From Leptospiraceae bacterium (lineage in GTDB: Bacteria > Spirochaetota > Leptospiria > Leptospirales > Leptospiraceae), in NCBI GenBank assembly GCA_024233875.1, contig JACKPB010000013.1, positions 52,154-116,153 of the forward strand: DNA of 64,000 bases, in the 5' to 3' direction. Shown piece by piece: positions 54,119-63,187 of the stretch. Within the stretch, counting starts at the first letter, position 1. Every line of letters begins with the position of its first letter. The notes beneath the pieces were generated by a model that worked only from the letters and a program-made list of their open reading frames with translations, was not told the DNA's origin and did not search any database. A program made the position numbers and the translations under genes.

Positions 54119-56176
54119 CTATTTGTACTCGATTCCCAGAATCGTGATGTCATCCTGTTTTTGTTTTTCTCCCAGGAAAGCTTCTAAACCTTCAATCATA
54201 GATTTTATGATTTTGTCCGGACTCTTTCCCCTCGACTTCATCAGTTCCTGATACAATCTTTTTTCTCCGTACTCCTCTCCGTTTTCATTGAATTGCTCAA
54301 AAATTCCATCCGTGAATAGGAAGATTTGATCTCCCGGGCAAAAGTCCAATTGATTGGAGGAATAGGAATTGTTTTTTGTGATCCCTACCATCCTTCCTGT
54401 TCTTTCCAGGATTTCACATCGATCCTCTTTCAAGAGAACAAACGCGGGATGACCTGCAGAAGCATAGGAAAGAGTCTGTTTGTCGGGATAGATATCCAGA
54501 AAAATACAGGTCAGGAGAGAATTCAAGGACTGGTATTTTTCTGTAAATTCAGAATTGAAAGCTTCCAAAACATCCGAGGGTTCGCCTTCCATGTTTTTTA
54601 TATTTTCATAGAGAGCCTTCACCGCCATTGTGATGAGTGCTGCCTGAATCCCGTGTCCGGTAACATCCGCCAAAAATATCCTATATCTACCCGAATGATT
54701 TCTGCTGACCCCGTAAAAATCCCCACCGACTTCAGCCATAGCCGAATAGAAAGGAAGAATATTTAGTTCTTTCATATTTGTCGTGTCTATGTTCAGGGAT
54801 TTGGTTTGAATTCGTTTGGCATAAAATAGATCTTTGTGCAGGACATCCAAAGTTTTGTTCAATTCTTTATTTCTATCCTGAACCATCACCTCCAGGTTTT
54901 CGGACAATTTTTGAAGCTCTCTACTCAGATTTTCTGAGAGCACAAAGGCATTGGCAAATCTTCTCGATAGGACGATAGCCTGTGATACTACAAAGAAAAG
55001 AAGTCCGTAACTCGCAAGAAAAGGTGTGAAGAGAAATCCCCTTGTTCTGAGAATGTCATTCACTATGGTCACAAAAAAAACAATCAAGCCTATGAGAAAA
55101 GATTTGGCTCCCTGTCTCTCTTTTGAGATGGCAGATAGGATCAAATAAAGGGTATATCCGATCCCGAAGATGATAATGATCTGAACCATGATCAAAGTTT
55201 TTGAGTATACAGACATAGTAGCCACCACAACCAGAATGCTATTGGGAATGAGAGTGTAGCGAAAGAACTGCCTGATTTTTCCGGATCCCTCTTCCGGAAA
55301 TATGGAATGGATGTATTCCATAAACACGAATCCACCGAAATATACAGAGAGATACTCAATTTTATGGACTATGTAAAAGGGAAGATCCTCTATCAGTTCA
55401 TAGATCAATCTTTCTTTTATGCTTACAGTCCTCAGGGCCACCAGAATACAAAATACTCCGAAGTACAGGGGAGATCGATCCACCCTTCTATGGATGTACA
55501 GACCTGTATGATACAATCCCATGATGAATAGGGCACTGAAAATAATTAGATCCAGAGCATAGTTTTGAAACTGAATCCGATCGAGAGTTTCGGTCTCACC
55601 CAGTTTTAAAGATTGCCAGATTCCCGATTTGTAATAATGAAAATTGGAGTTGTGGACTACAATGTACAATTCCTTTTCCAATTTCTCTTCAATTCGGAAT
55701 GTCCTGTATCTCTGTTTGATCTTCATCTCCTCTTTAGTTTTTGCTACCCGGCCATTGTAGGCATGCAATACACCGTTGATGAAAAGGCTGTAGGCCATTC
55801 CGGTGTCTGACATTGTGATCGAAAGACGGGGACAGTTCGGCGGTAAGATCACTTTCAGAGAGTAACTGGCATATCCATGGGTGGGAAATAGGTTTCCCGA
55901 TCTATCCCTTTCTTTCTGCCATTGGGAGGGAACCTGAATGTATTCTCCGGAGGGAAGCAAATGATGCGCTCCGGGATCGGGATCGATGAACTCATTCCAA
56001 TAAAACTTCCATTCACCATCCAGGGGTATGTAGGCAATCTCTTCCTTTCCGATTTGAATACCGCTCAGATCCAGGATTCCGGATTTTGCAATCGGAAGAT
56101 CCACTGACAGGAGCTCCAGAACCGGGAAGAGGAAGAGAAAGATGTAAACAGGAATTTGTCTAAGGAAATGCAACAT
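54119..56176 (-). CDS. 7TMR-DISM receptor with SpoIIE phosphatase output
   Basis: Encodes 685 residues. A signal-like segment (1-23), DISM extracellular sensor (about 30-195; LDGEWKFYWNEFIDPDP, HGYASYSLKVILP), seven spans (about 205-410), a coiled linker, and a SpoIIE phosphatase (about 465-685) with AEVGGDFYGVSRN, IFLADVTGHGIQAALITMAV and GDQIFLFTDGIFEQFN. It should link an external ligand to dephosphorylation of a STAS-type regulator. The sensor half is closely related in layout to that of the hybrid kinase at 15148. Monocistronic. Confidence 0.9.
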   Translation of the reverse strand: MLHFLRQIPVYIFLFLFPVLELLSVDLPIAKSGILDLSGIQIGKEEIAYIPLDGEWKFYWNEFIDPDPGAHHLLPSGEYIQVPSQWQKERDRSGNLFPTHGYASYSLKVILPPNCPRLSITMSDTGMAYSLFINGVLHAYNGRVAKTKEEMKIKQRYRTFRIEEKLEKELYIVVHNSNFHYYKSGIWQSLKLGETETLDRIQFQNYALDLIIFSALFIMGLYHTGLYIHRRVDRSPLYFGVFCILVALRTVSIKERLIYELIEDLPFYIVHKIEYLSVYFGGFVFMEYIHSIFPEEGSGKIRQFFRYTLIPNSILVVVATMSVYSKTLIMVQIIIIFGIGYTLYLILSAISKERQGAKSFLIGLIVFFVTIVNDILRTRGFLFTPFLASYGLLFFVVSQAIVLSRRFANAFVLSENLSRELQKLSENLEVMVQDRNKELNKTLDVLHKDLFYAKRIQTKSLNIDTTNMKELNILPFYSAMAEVGGDFYGVSRNHSGRYRIFLADVTGHGIQAALITMAVKALYENIKNMEGEPSDVLEAFNSEFTEKYQSLNSLLTCIFLDIYPDKQTLSYASAGHPAFVLLKEDRCEILERTGRMVGITKNNSYSSNQLDFCPGDQIFLFTDGIFEQFNENGEEYGEKRLYQELMKSRGKSPDKIIKSMIEGLEAFLGEKQKQDDITILGIEYK

Positions 56177-56539
56177 TTATAATGTAATGATTTTAAAATT
56201 TAGATAGAAGTTATAATTCATATACCAAAGGAATCAAGATAATTTTTTTTCGATTCATAGCGTATCTCAGTTTAAGAGTTCAAAAGAATCAGTTCCGGAG
56301 TCCGGTTCCTGAGTTTTGAAATCAATGAAGAACGGAATCCCGATTTTTCTTTTCGTATGAATTTTGAATCAGGAACAGGTAGATTTGTGTATCATTTTTC
56401 CCCACAAATCGGAATTTAAGAAAAAAAAGATGGAATCTCTTCCCTAACTCTTTCATGCTAGGAAAAAATGAAATATTTTAAAAAAATTTTTAAAAACGAA
56501 ATGCAAAAAATAACCTATTCAGAAAGGATTCGATGATAT
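56177..56539. other. Intergenic region upstream of the aldolase
   Basis: AT-rich, no open frame or repeat recognised; must contain divergent promoters for the phosphatase and aldolase genes. Confidence 0.4.
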
Positions 56540-57622
56540 ATGGGAAATAAAGTATTAGATAAAATAAAACCGGGTGTAGTCTTTGGAGAGGATCTGAAGA
56601 CATTGTTTTCGATCTGTAAGTCCGAAGGTTTCGCGTTGCCAGCAGTCAACTGTGTGGGTACTGACAGTATCAATTCCGTTCTGGAAGCGGCCAAAAAAGC
56701 AGGATCTCCTGTGATCGTTCAGTTTTCCAATGGCGGTGGTAAATTTTTAGCCGGCAAGGCAAACCCTTCCGAGGGAGAGAAAGGTGCTGTCCTGGGTTCC
56801 ATTTCAGGAGCACAGCATCTTCATCTGATAGCTGAATCCTACGGAGTACCCGTAGTGGCACACACAGATCATTGTGCGAAAAAGCTTCTCCCCTGGATTG
56901 ACGGTCTTCTGGATGCGGGTGAAGAACACTTCAAAAAGTATGGAAAGCCTCTTTTTTCTTCACATATGCTGGATCTCTCCGAAGAGCCGATTTCAGAAAA
57001 TATTGAAATCTGTAAAAAGTACCTCACAAGAATGAGTAAGATCGGGATGTTTTTAGAAATCGAACTCGGTGTTACGGGTGGAGAAGAAGATGGTGTGGAC
57101 AATTCAGGTGTAGCTCAGGAAGATCTCTATTCCAAGCCAGAAGAAATCGATTATGCCTATTCCGAACTCATGAAAATCAGCCCTAATTTTACAATTGCCG
57201 CTGCTTTCGGTAATGTTCACGGAGTTTACAAACCCGGAAATGTAAAACTCACTCCTCCTATTTTGAAAAATGCTCAGGAGTACATCACCAAAAAACACAA
57301 TCTTTCCGATACCAAACCGGTAACCTTTGTATTTCACGGTGGATCGGGTTCCAGTAGAGAAGAGATCCGTGAAGCCATTAGCTACGGTGTGGTGAAAATG
57401 AACATTGACACAGACACTCAGTGGGCTACCTGGGAAGGAATTCTCAACTACTACAAAGAAAAAGAAGGGTATCTCCAGGGTCAATTGGGCAATCCGGAAG
57501 GTGAGGACAAACCCAACAAAAAGTACTATGATCCTCGGGTTTGGCTCAGAAAAGGTCAGGAGACTATGGTCAAAAGACTCCTCACAGCATTTGAAGACCT
57601 CAACTGTATGAACAGAAATTAA
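56540..57622 (+). CDS. fbaA: Class II fructose-1,6-bisphosphate aldolase
   Basis: Zinc-dependent aldolase that cleaves fructose-1,6-bisphosphate to DHAP and glyceraldehyde-3-phosphate in glycolysis and runs in reverse in gluconeogenesis. The zinc and catalytic residues are visible: VVAHTDHCAKKLLPW (His and Asp), ELGVTGGEEDGVDNS (Glu/Gly loop), FGNVHGVY and FHGGSGSSREEI (His and phosphate-binding Gly). The 360-residue length and C-terminal motif (YDPRVWLRKGQETM) place it in type A, like E. coli FbaA. AAAGGA precedes the ATG. It ends in a clear terminator and is monocistronic. Confidence 0.97.
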   Translation: MGNKVLDKIKPGVVFGEDLKTLFSICKSEGFALPAVNCVGTDSINSVLEAAKKAGSPVIVQFSNGGGKFLAGKANPSEGEKGAVLGSISGAQHLHLIAESYGVPVVAHTDHCAKKLLPWIDGLLDAGEEHFKKYGKPLFSSHMLDLSEEPISENIEICKKYLTRMSKIGMFLEIELGVTGGEEDGVDNSGVAQEDLYSKPEEIDYAYSELMKISPNFTIAAAFGNVHGVYKPGNVKLTPPILKNAQEYITKKHNLSDTKPVTFVFHGGSGSSREEIREAISYGVVKMNIDTDTQWATWEGILNYYKEKEGYLQGQLGNPEGEDKPNKKYYDPRVWLRKGQETMVKRLLTAFEDLNCMNRN

Positions 57623-57631
57623 TCACCAATC

Positions 57632-57659
57632 CTCACTCCGCATCTATGATCGGAGTGAG
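57632..57659 (+). terminator. Intrinsic terminator of the aldolase gene
   Basis: CTCACTCCG (57632-57640) pairs with CGGAGTGAG (57651-57659), followed by TTTT. From here to 57953 no gene is seen. Confidence 0.85.
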
Positions 57660-57953
57660 TTTTCTCTCCCCACTGTGTCCCCTATTCCTAATCAAATATC
57701 AATAAATGTATATACATACCGGTATACAGAAACCTTTTCGTTTTTCTGTATCAGGTACTCCTCATTTTGTTTCTGATCCAGTACTACATACGCAATTCTA
57801 ATTGAAAATGAATGGAATAATGTTTACAAATTATTCAAATTTTCCCTTTTCGGGACCGGAAATTCATTTTCGAAATCGTCCTATTTTGAAAACAAGAAAA
57901 ATAGATGGAAAGAAATTTGAAGTTTTCTTATATTGATCGATATTGGAAACTAG

Positions 57954-60092
57954 ATGCAATTAAAAACTAAGTTCTTATTTTTTTTATCCGGATTGTTTTT
58001 TGTACTAATGCTCGGTGTCTATCTATACTCTCAAAACATCACATTGCGTATCAATGAAGAATGGGGTAAGAAGTTTATGCAGAAACAAATAGTTTTTGAT
58101 AAGTACCGTACTCTTCTCCCGATTATGAGGGAAGTGAATTTGACGAAGGAGCTTTCCAGAGAGCCTGCGATCTATCAGATGGCACTCAATGAAGACAATC
58201 CCAAGATCAAAGCTGAAGGATTGGAAGTCCTCGAAAGGTACCGGAACGAATTCCATGATAGAAGCTATTTTGTAGCTTTCAGAAAGAGTCAAAACTACTA
58301 CTTCAATGATTCCGAAAACAAATACAAAGGAAATCAGCTGAGATACAAATTGTCGGATAGCAAAAAAGATGATCGTTGGTTCTTTGAAGCTTTGAAACTC
58401 AACGATGAGTACCAGATCAATGTAAACAAAGATACCATACTCGGTACAAGCAAGGTCTGGATCAATTTCTTACTGAAAGACAAAAACAATAAAACTATAG
58501 CTGTGATCGGTACCGGTCTTGATCTAACTAAATTTCTTAAAGAATCTGTAGATATCAATCAGGAAGGAATTCGCAATATCTTTATCAATAAAAAGTTGGC
58601 GATTCAACTAGAACGGGATACAAAACTCATCGATTACGGTAGTCTCACGAAAGAATCCAATGAGCGAAAGACTCTTAATTTGATCTTAAAAAACCCTATT
58701 GATATATTTAAGATCAAGTTGGCAATGAATCAGATTCTCGCTTCAAATGATGATGATCACATACGAACCCTCTGGTTGGAAATCCGTGGAAAGAAAGAGA
58801 TGGTGGGTATAGCGTATCTCAGAGAACTCGGTTGGTTCAGTATCAGTATGATCGATGCCAAAGAACTGAGTTTATTGGACAATTATACTATCTTCACCTA
58901 TTTGATTGCTATATTTCTTGTGATTTTGATTTTGATCAATACGGTCATCAATGTTTTCTTTTTCACTCCCATATCCAAACTTCGAAAAATCATGAAAGAA
59001 ATTGAAAAGGGAAATTACAATATAAATACCGGAAGAATTGGAACAGGAGAAATAGCTGATCTTTCCCTACAGTTCTCGTCCATGGTAGAAGAAATCTCAA
59101 ACTACAATAGTGAACTCGAAAATAAGGTCAAAGAGAGAACCTTCAATCTAAAGGAAAGTGAACAGAAGTTGAATACAATCCTGGAAAATATCGGAGCTTC
59201 TGTATACATCAAGGATTTAGATTTCAAATATCTGTATGTAAACCGAAAGGTCTGTGAAATGTTCGGAAAGCCGGAAGAGGAAATCATCAATAAGGACGAT
59301 TCCAGTTTCTTTGATGAAGAAGCGTATCATATAATACGATCCAATGATGAAAAAGTAATCAATAAAGGAATCGAGATCCGGGAAGAAGAAATTATAAAGA
59401 CGAAAGATGGTGACATCACCATGGCATTTTCCGTGATCAAGGTCCCCCTCAAGAGGGATGATGGAACCATCTATGCAATTTGTGGAATCTCTACTGACAT
59501 AACTGATAAGAAAATAGCCGATGAAAAGATTCGAAAGCTCGCCTTTTATGACAGCCTCACGGGACTGGCAAATCGAAGACTCCTCGATGAAAGATTGATT
59601 CAGACAATGAAAGAAAGCAAACGGAGTGGTGAGTACTGTGCACTTCTATTTATGGACCTGGATCATTTCAAACCACTCAATGATCAATTCGGACACCATG
59701 CCGGAGATAAATTATTGATAGAAGCCTCAGAGCGAATCCTGAGCACCGTAAGGGAAGTGGATACAGTTGCAAGATTTGGCGGAGATGAGTTCATAGTTCT
59801 GCTCTCAGGTTTGGGAAATAGGGAAGACATGGCACGAAATCACGCAAATTTAATCGGAGAAAAGATAAGATTCAATCTAGAAAAAAAGTATATCATCAAA
59901 CTGGTTGTGGACTCACTCACCCAAACTATTGAGCACAATTGTACAGTAAGTGTAGGAATTTCTTTATTTCTAGGAACCCAATACAGTCCGGAAATCATCA
60001 TGAAATGGGCCGATCTGGCTATGTATGCATCCAAAGAAAAAGGGAGAAACCGAATCACCATCTATCCGGATGTCCTTGATTCGCCGGAATGA
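57954..60092 (+). CDS. Membrane diguanylate cyclase (sensor-HAMP-PAS-GGDEF)
   Basis: Encodes 712 residues. TM1 at about 5-25, a periplasmic sensor of dCache type (about 30-315), TM2 at about 318-340, HAMP (about 342-395), a PAS domain (about 410-530; NIGASVYIKDLDFKYLYVN) and GGDEF (about 545-710). The active site ARFGGDEFIVLL is intact, and REVD five residues before GGDEF is a complete RxxD inhibitory site, so it should make c-di-GMP under product inhibition. No EAL domain. Input is probably a small extracellular ligand plus a PAS signal. Monocistronic. Confidence 0.93.
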   Translation: MQLKTKFLFFLSGLFFVLMLGVYLYSQNITLRINEEWGKKFMQKQIVFDKYRTLLPIMREVNLTKELSREPAIYQMALNEDNPKIKAEGLEVLERYRNEFHDRSYFVAFRKSQNYYFNDSENKYKGNQLRYKLSDSKKDDRWFFEALKLNDEYQINVNKDTILGTSKVWINFLLKDKNNKTIAVIGTGLDLTKFLKESVDINQEGIRNIFINKKLAIQLERDTKLIDYGSLTKESNERKTLNLILKNPIDIFKIKLAMNQILASNDDDHIRTLWLEIRGKKEMVGIAYLRELGWFSISMIDAKELSLLDNYTIFTYLIAIFLVILILINTVINVFFFTPISKLRKIMKEIEKGNYNINTGRIGTGEIADLSLQFSSMVEEISNYNSELENKVKERTFNLKESEQKLNTILENIGASVYIKDLDFKYLYVNRKVCEMFGKPEEEIINKDDSSFFDEEAYHIIRSNDEKVINKGIEIREEEIIKTKDGDITMAFSVIKVPLKRDDGTIYAICGISTDITDKKIADEKIRKLAFYDSLTGLANRRLLDERLIQTMKESKRSGEYCALLFMDLDHFKPLNDQFGHHAGDKLLIEASERILSTVREVDTVARFGGDEFIVLLSGLGNREDMARNHANLIGEKIRFNLEKKYIIKLVVDSLTQTIEHNCTVSVGISLFLGTQYSPEIIMKWADLAMYASKEKGRNRITIYPDVLDSPE

Positions 60093-60127
60093 GTTTCATT
60101 ACTTTCCGGGACTTCATTCTGAGAGGT

Positions 60128-61249
60128 TTATTTAATTCTTTTGAGTCCGATCACCCTATTGTAAAGATCCAATTGTGATTTCTTGATATTGACCATCTTG
60201 TCATCCATTAGCTCTCTCGAATATATAAGAATCTCTTCATGATTCTCTCTCATAGTAGAAACGATTTGTTTGTCTTCTACGGCTATGTGTGAGAGCAACC
60301 ACTCTTTGAGATTGACGACCAAATTGTGAGCCGCTAATTTATTGCCTTCTTTGTTTTCTTTGTTCCTTGCCTGAATGAATTCGATGAAATTTTTATGCTG
60401 TTTGACGTGGTTGTGAAGACCGGGATAATGAAATTTTTCCATGATTTTTTCTTCCAGGGTAAAATGGTCTTTTGTGTACTGAACAGCATTTTTGATAATA
60501 GATTTGAAGATTCCATCTCTTTTCGTAGTCCCCATGGTTTTGCTGGCAAGATCCAGCTCCACGACCATTTTGATGAGCCAGATGTGCTGGAGATCAATGA
60601 TGGGAATTTGGACGGAAAGGTTATAGGTTTGCCAGATATGAATGATATTGGAAAGAATGTCCTCATTTAAAATCTCTTTCACTTCTCTGGAACTTGTAAT
60701 ACGATTGTAGAGGTTTGCCTGAGCCTTGTCTATATTGACCATTTTGTCTTTTATCAAACCTTTGCAGTAGGCATTGATATCGATCTTATGCTCTAGGAAA
60801 TATTTTTTGTACTCCTGGTCGTGTTCGATGATATGGGAAAATAGCCAATTTTTGAGGAATTTGATCAACTTTTCTATAGAAGACACGGGATCAATGGACA
60901 CTTCCTCCACTCTATCTTTCAGAACGTAAATGAATTGCTGATGTTGTTTTTTGTGTTGGGCATTATTGGGATAATCAAACCTAAGGAAGATCCCTTCTTC
61001 CAAGCTGAAGTGCTCTATGGTAAAATCAATCAGTTCGTGGGTTATGTTTTCATAATAAACTTTAAGTTCGTCTTTTTTCAGATCCATTTTCTGTAGTTTT
61101 TCTAGATCGGATATCAAAAAGATCAGCCAGAGATGCTGTAAATCAATCACAGGAATATTTAAACTATATCCGCCTTCTTTCCAGATCTTGTCTATTTCCT
61201 GCTCTAATTCGGGAGTCAACCCGAGAAACTCCAGTAGTGTTGTTGCCAT
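60128..61249 (-). CDS. Tandem bacteriohaemerythrin protein
   Basis: Encodes 373 residues with two haemerythrin domains that bind O2 at a di-iron site. Domain 1 (about 20-150): PVIDLQHLWL, IEHFSLEEGIFLRFDYP, HKKQHQQF, LFSHIIEHDQEY. Domain 2 (about 205-345): PIIDLQHIWL, KDHFTLEEKIMEKFHYP, HVKQHKNF, LLSHIAVEDKQI. All His and acidic ligands are present in both. Each domain is followed by the same short tail (DKMVNIDKAQANLYNRI / DKMVNIKKSQLDLYNRV), so the gene arose by internal duplication. No signal peptide; O2 storage or sensing in the cytoplasm is plausible. Confidence 0.9.
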   Translation of the reverse strand: MATTLLEFLGLTPELEQEIDKIWKEGGYSLNIPVIDLQHLWLIFLISDLEKLQKMDLKKDELKVYYENITHELIDFTIEHFSLEEGIFLRFDYPNNAQHKKQHQQFIYVLKDRVEEVSIDPVSSIEKLIKFLKNWLFSHIIEHDQEYKKYFLEHKIDINAYCKGLIKDKMVNIDKAQANLYNRITSSREVKEILNEDILSNIIHIWQTYNLSVQIPIIDLQHIWLIKMVVELDLASKTMGTTKRDGIFKSIIKNAVQYTKDHFTLEEKIMEKFHYPGLHNHVKQHKNFIEFIQARNKENKEGNKLAAHNLVVNLKEWLLSHIAVEDKQIVSTMRENHEEILIYSRELMDDKMVNIKKSQLDLYNRVIGLKRIK

Positions 61250-61365
61250 GATTTACCTCATAATTAATACTTAATTTTTGATAAATGGGAATACGTCCAT
61301 TCAAATTAAAAAAATTCTAACTAAGATATATCATACACCAAACGTTTAATCATTCTAAATTAAAA

Positions 61366-61527
61366 TCTCACATTACGCAAAGAAGCGAAATGTGAGGTTG
61401 CAGGGAGCCTGCCGGTAGCTTGGGATATCGCCCAAACCCATATTTTTATTGATTTATTAGCAAAAAATGATTTTGATTTTAAACTAAAAAAAATTAGAAA
61501 AATAAAATACTGAGTAAGATGAGTTAA
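61366..61527 (+). repeat. MITE-like interspersed repeat, copy 3
   Basis: Same orientation as copy 2, with ends CTCACATTACGCA and TGAGTAAGATGAGTTA. A few differences (GCCGGTAGC, GGGATATCGCCC) fall in the hairpin stems and weaken them slightly. From 61528 to 61667 nothing is seen. Confidence 0.8.
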
Positions 61528-61667
61528 TAAAAATTTTTAATAGGATACTAAAGTATGTTAATAAATTAGAATGATTAGAAACTGAGGAGATTGATTGAAC
61601 CAATCGTTGTATACTAAATAATTTTAAAGTCGGAACTCCGAGACAGGCGCGGAAGAGGGAGCTTAAC

Positions 61668-63149
61668 TTACATCCATCGCAGGATATTATTCCTAATCTT
61701 AGTCGCCAGAAGAGAGTCTTCACCGGTCCAGGATTCAGACTGACCTTTTTTGATTTCAATCCATTTTTCGAAAGACTTTCTGGGCGTCAGAACACCCTCT
61801 TCTGAATTGTCCGGATTCGATTTTTCCGGATTTCCTGCCCAGGCTACCTGACTGATCATCTCTTCACGAAACCAATAGAATCGTATTCGATTTAGATTGC
61901 GGGAGATGACCCGGATCGCCATGATTCCGGCGATTCCTGAGGATGGAAATTTATCCATAATATGATCTTCCATGAGAAAAAATTCGAAATTATTTTCAAA
62001 ATCTTTATCAAAAGCGTCCATTTCTTCTCGGGAAGGAGTTTTTCCCTTAAAAAATACTTCCTCATTGATGTACAAAGCAATTCCTGAAGACTTCAACAAG
62101 TTCATGAAGAGATGAGAGTTGATCTGAATACTCTCTTTGAGGTCACCAATCTTTAAGATTTCTTCCATTACCTCTTCGAGTTTTCTTTCCTGACCGGAAA
62201 TTCTCTGCAATTTCGATGTTGATAGATAGGCACTCAATCCTATCGAAAAATTGTTCACATATTGAGTCGATCTCTGTCTTACATCCAGGCTCAGGGGCTT
62301 GCCTATTTGATTGTGACAGGAAATGAGACCCCAAAGCTTATTGGATATTTTTATGGAAATTGAAAATGAGGAGACCACTCCCATATTTTTGAGATACTGA
62401 ATATGGAGAGAGGAAACACTGCGGAGAACTGTGTCCGAAAGATCGATAGGATCTCCCCGGTAAGAAAGTATCGGAACCGTTTGTGATTCGGTATTTTCTA
62501 TGTACCTATACGGATTGATCAGGTAAAGATTTCTGGCGATCTGAGGTATGTCCGAACTCGGGAATCTGAGTCCGAGATAGGTATTGAGATCTTCCCTAAT
62601 GACCTTTTCAGCCAGAACCTCTCCGGACCAATCCTTATCAAAACGATAAAGTAGAACCCGATCGTAACCCGTAATACCGGAGATAGAATCTACCAAATTT
62701 TGATTGTAAGTATTCAGATCATCTGAGGTTCTGGGGATCTTTTGTGACTCAAAATGATAATTTTTAAAAGTAAATTCCTGGGGATGATGCACATTGGAAG
62801 GCAGGAGCTCAATGATCAAACCATCACCATTTTTTATAAAAATAGCATCCATCCAGGCTATCTTAGATTCTACAAAATTATTTGAAATGATACGATTGTT
62901 TTTTTGTTTGTTCAATCTATCTATTTCTGTGGACAGGAAAGGAAAACCTAATATTTCTGAAGGTTTTCCTAAGACATCTTCTTCCGAAAGATCAAAGAAA
63001 TCTTTAAAATTCCTGCTTATGTGAGTTATGCACCGCGATTCAGATTCGAGACGGATCAAGATTCCGTAATTCTGGATGGAATTTGAAAATTGTAATTTTT
63101 CTGATTCGCAAGTTTTCAATAGCTCACTTATGTTTTTTTTATTTTTCAT
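61668..63149 (-). CDS. Bacteriophytochrome photosensory module without output domain
   Basis: Encodes 493 residues: PAS (about 10-110), GAF (about 125-290) and PHY (about 300-493). Cys14 in KTCESEKLQFSNSIQ sits where bacteriophytochromes attach biliverdin. GAF signatures are LRFPSSDIPQIARNLYL (the PASDIP motif), SSLHIQYLKNMGVVSSFSIS and WGLISCHNQIGKP. The PHY tongue is present as TPRKSFEKW. The chain ends right after PHY (ILRWM), so no kinase or other output is attached. It lies 38 bases after a chemoreceptor gene on the same strand, suggesting that light acts through that receptor. Red/far-red sensing is inferred from conserved residues. Confidence 0.88.
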   Translation of the reverse strand: MKNKKNISELLKTCESEKLQFSNSIQNYGILIRLESESRCITHISRNFKDFFDLSEEDVLGKPSEILGFPFLSTEIDRLNKQKNNRIISNNFVESKIAWMDAIFIKNGDGLIIELLPSNVHHPQEFTFKNYHFESQKIPRTSDDLNTYNQNLVDSISGITGYDRVLLYRFDKDWSGEVLAEKVIREDLNTYLGLRFPSSDIPQIARNLYLINPYRYIENTESQTVPILSYRGDPIDLSDTVLRSVSSLHIQYLKNMGVVSSFSISIKISNKLWGLISCHNQIGKPLSLDVRQRSTQYVNNFSIGLSAYLSTSKLQRISGQERKLEEVMEEILKIGDLKESIQINSHLFMNLLKSSGIALYINEEVFFKGKTPSREEMDAFDKDFENNFEFFLMEDHIMDKFPSSGIAGIMAIRVISRNLNRIRFYWFREEMISQVAWAGNPEKSNPDNSEEGVLTPRKSFEKWIEIKKGQSESWTGEDSLLATKIRNNILRWM

Positions 63150-63187
63150 TCCCTGCTTCTGTAAGGACCAATAGTCTCATCGAAATA

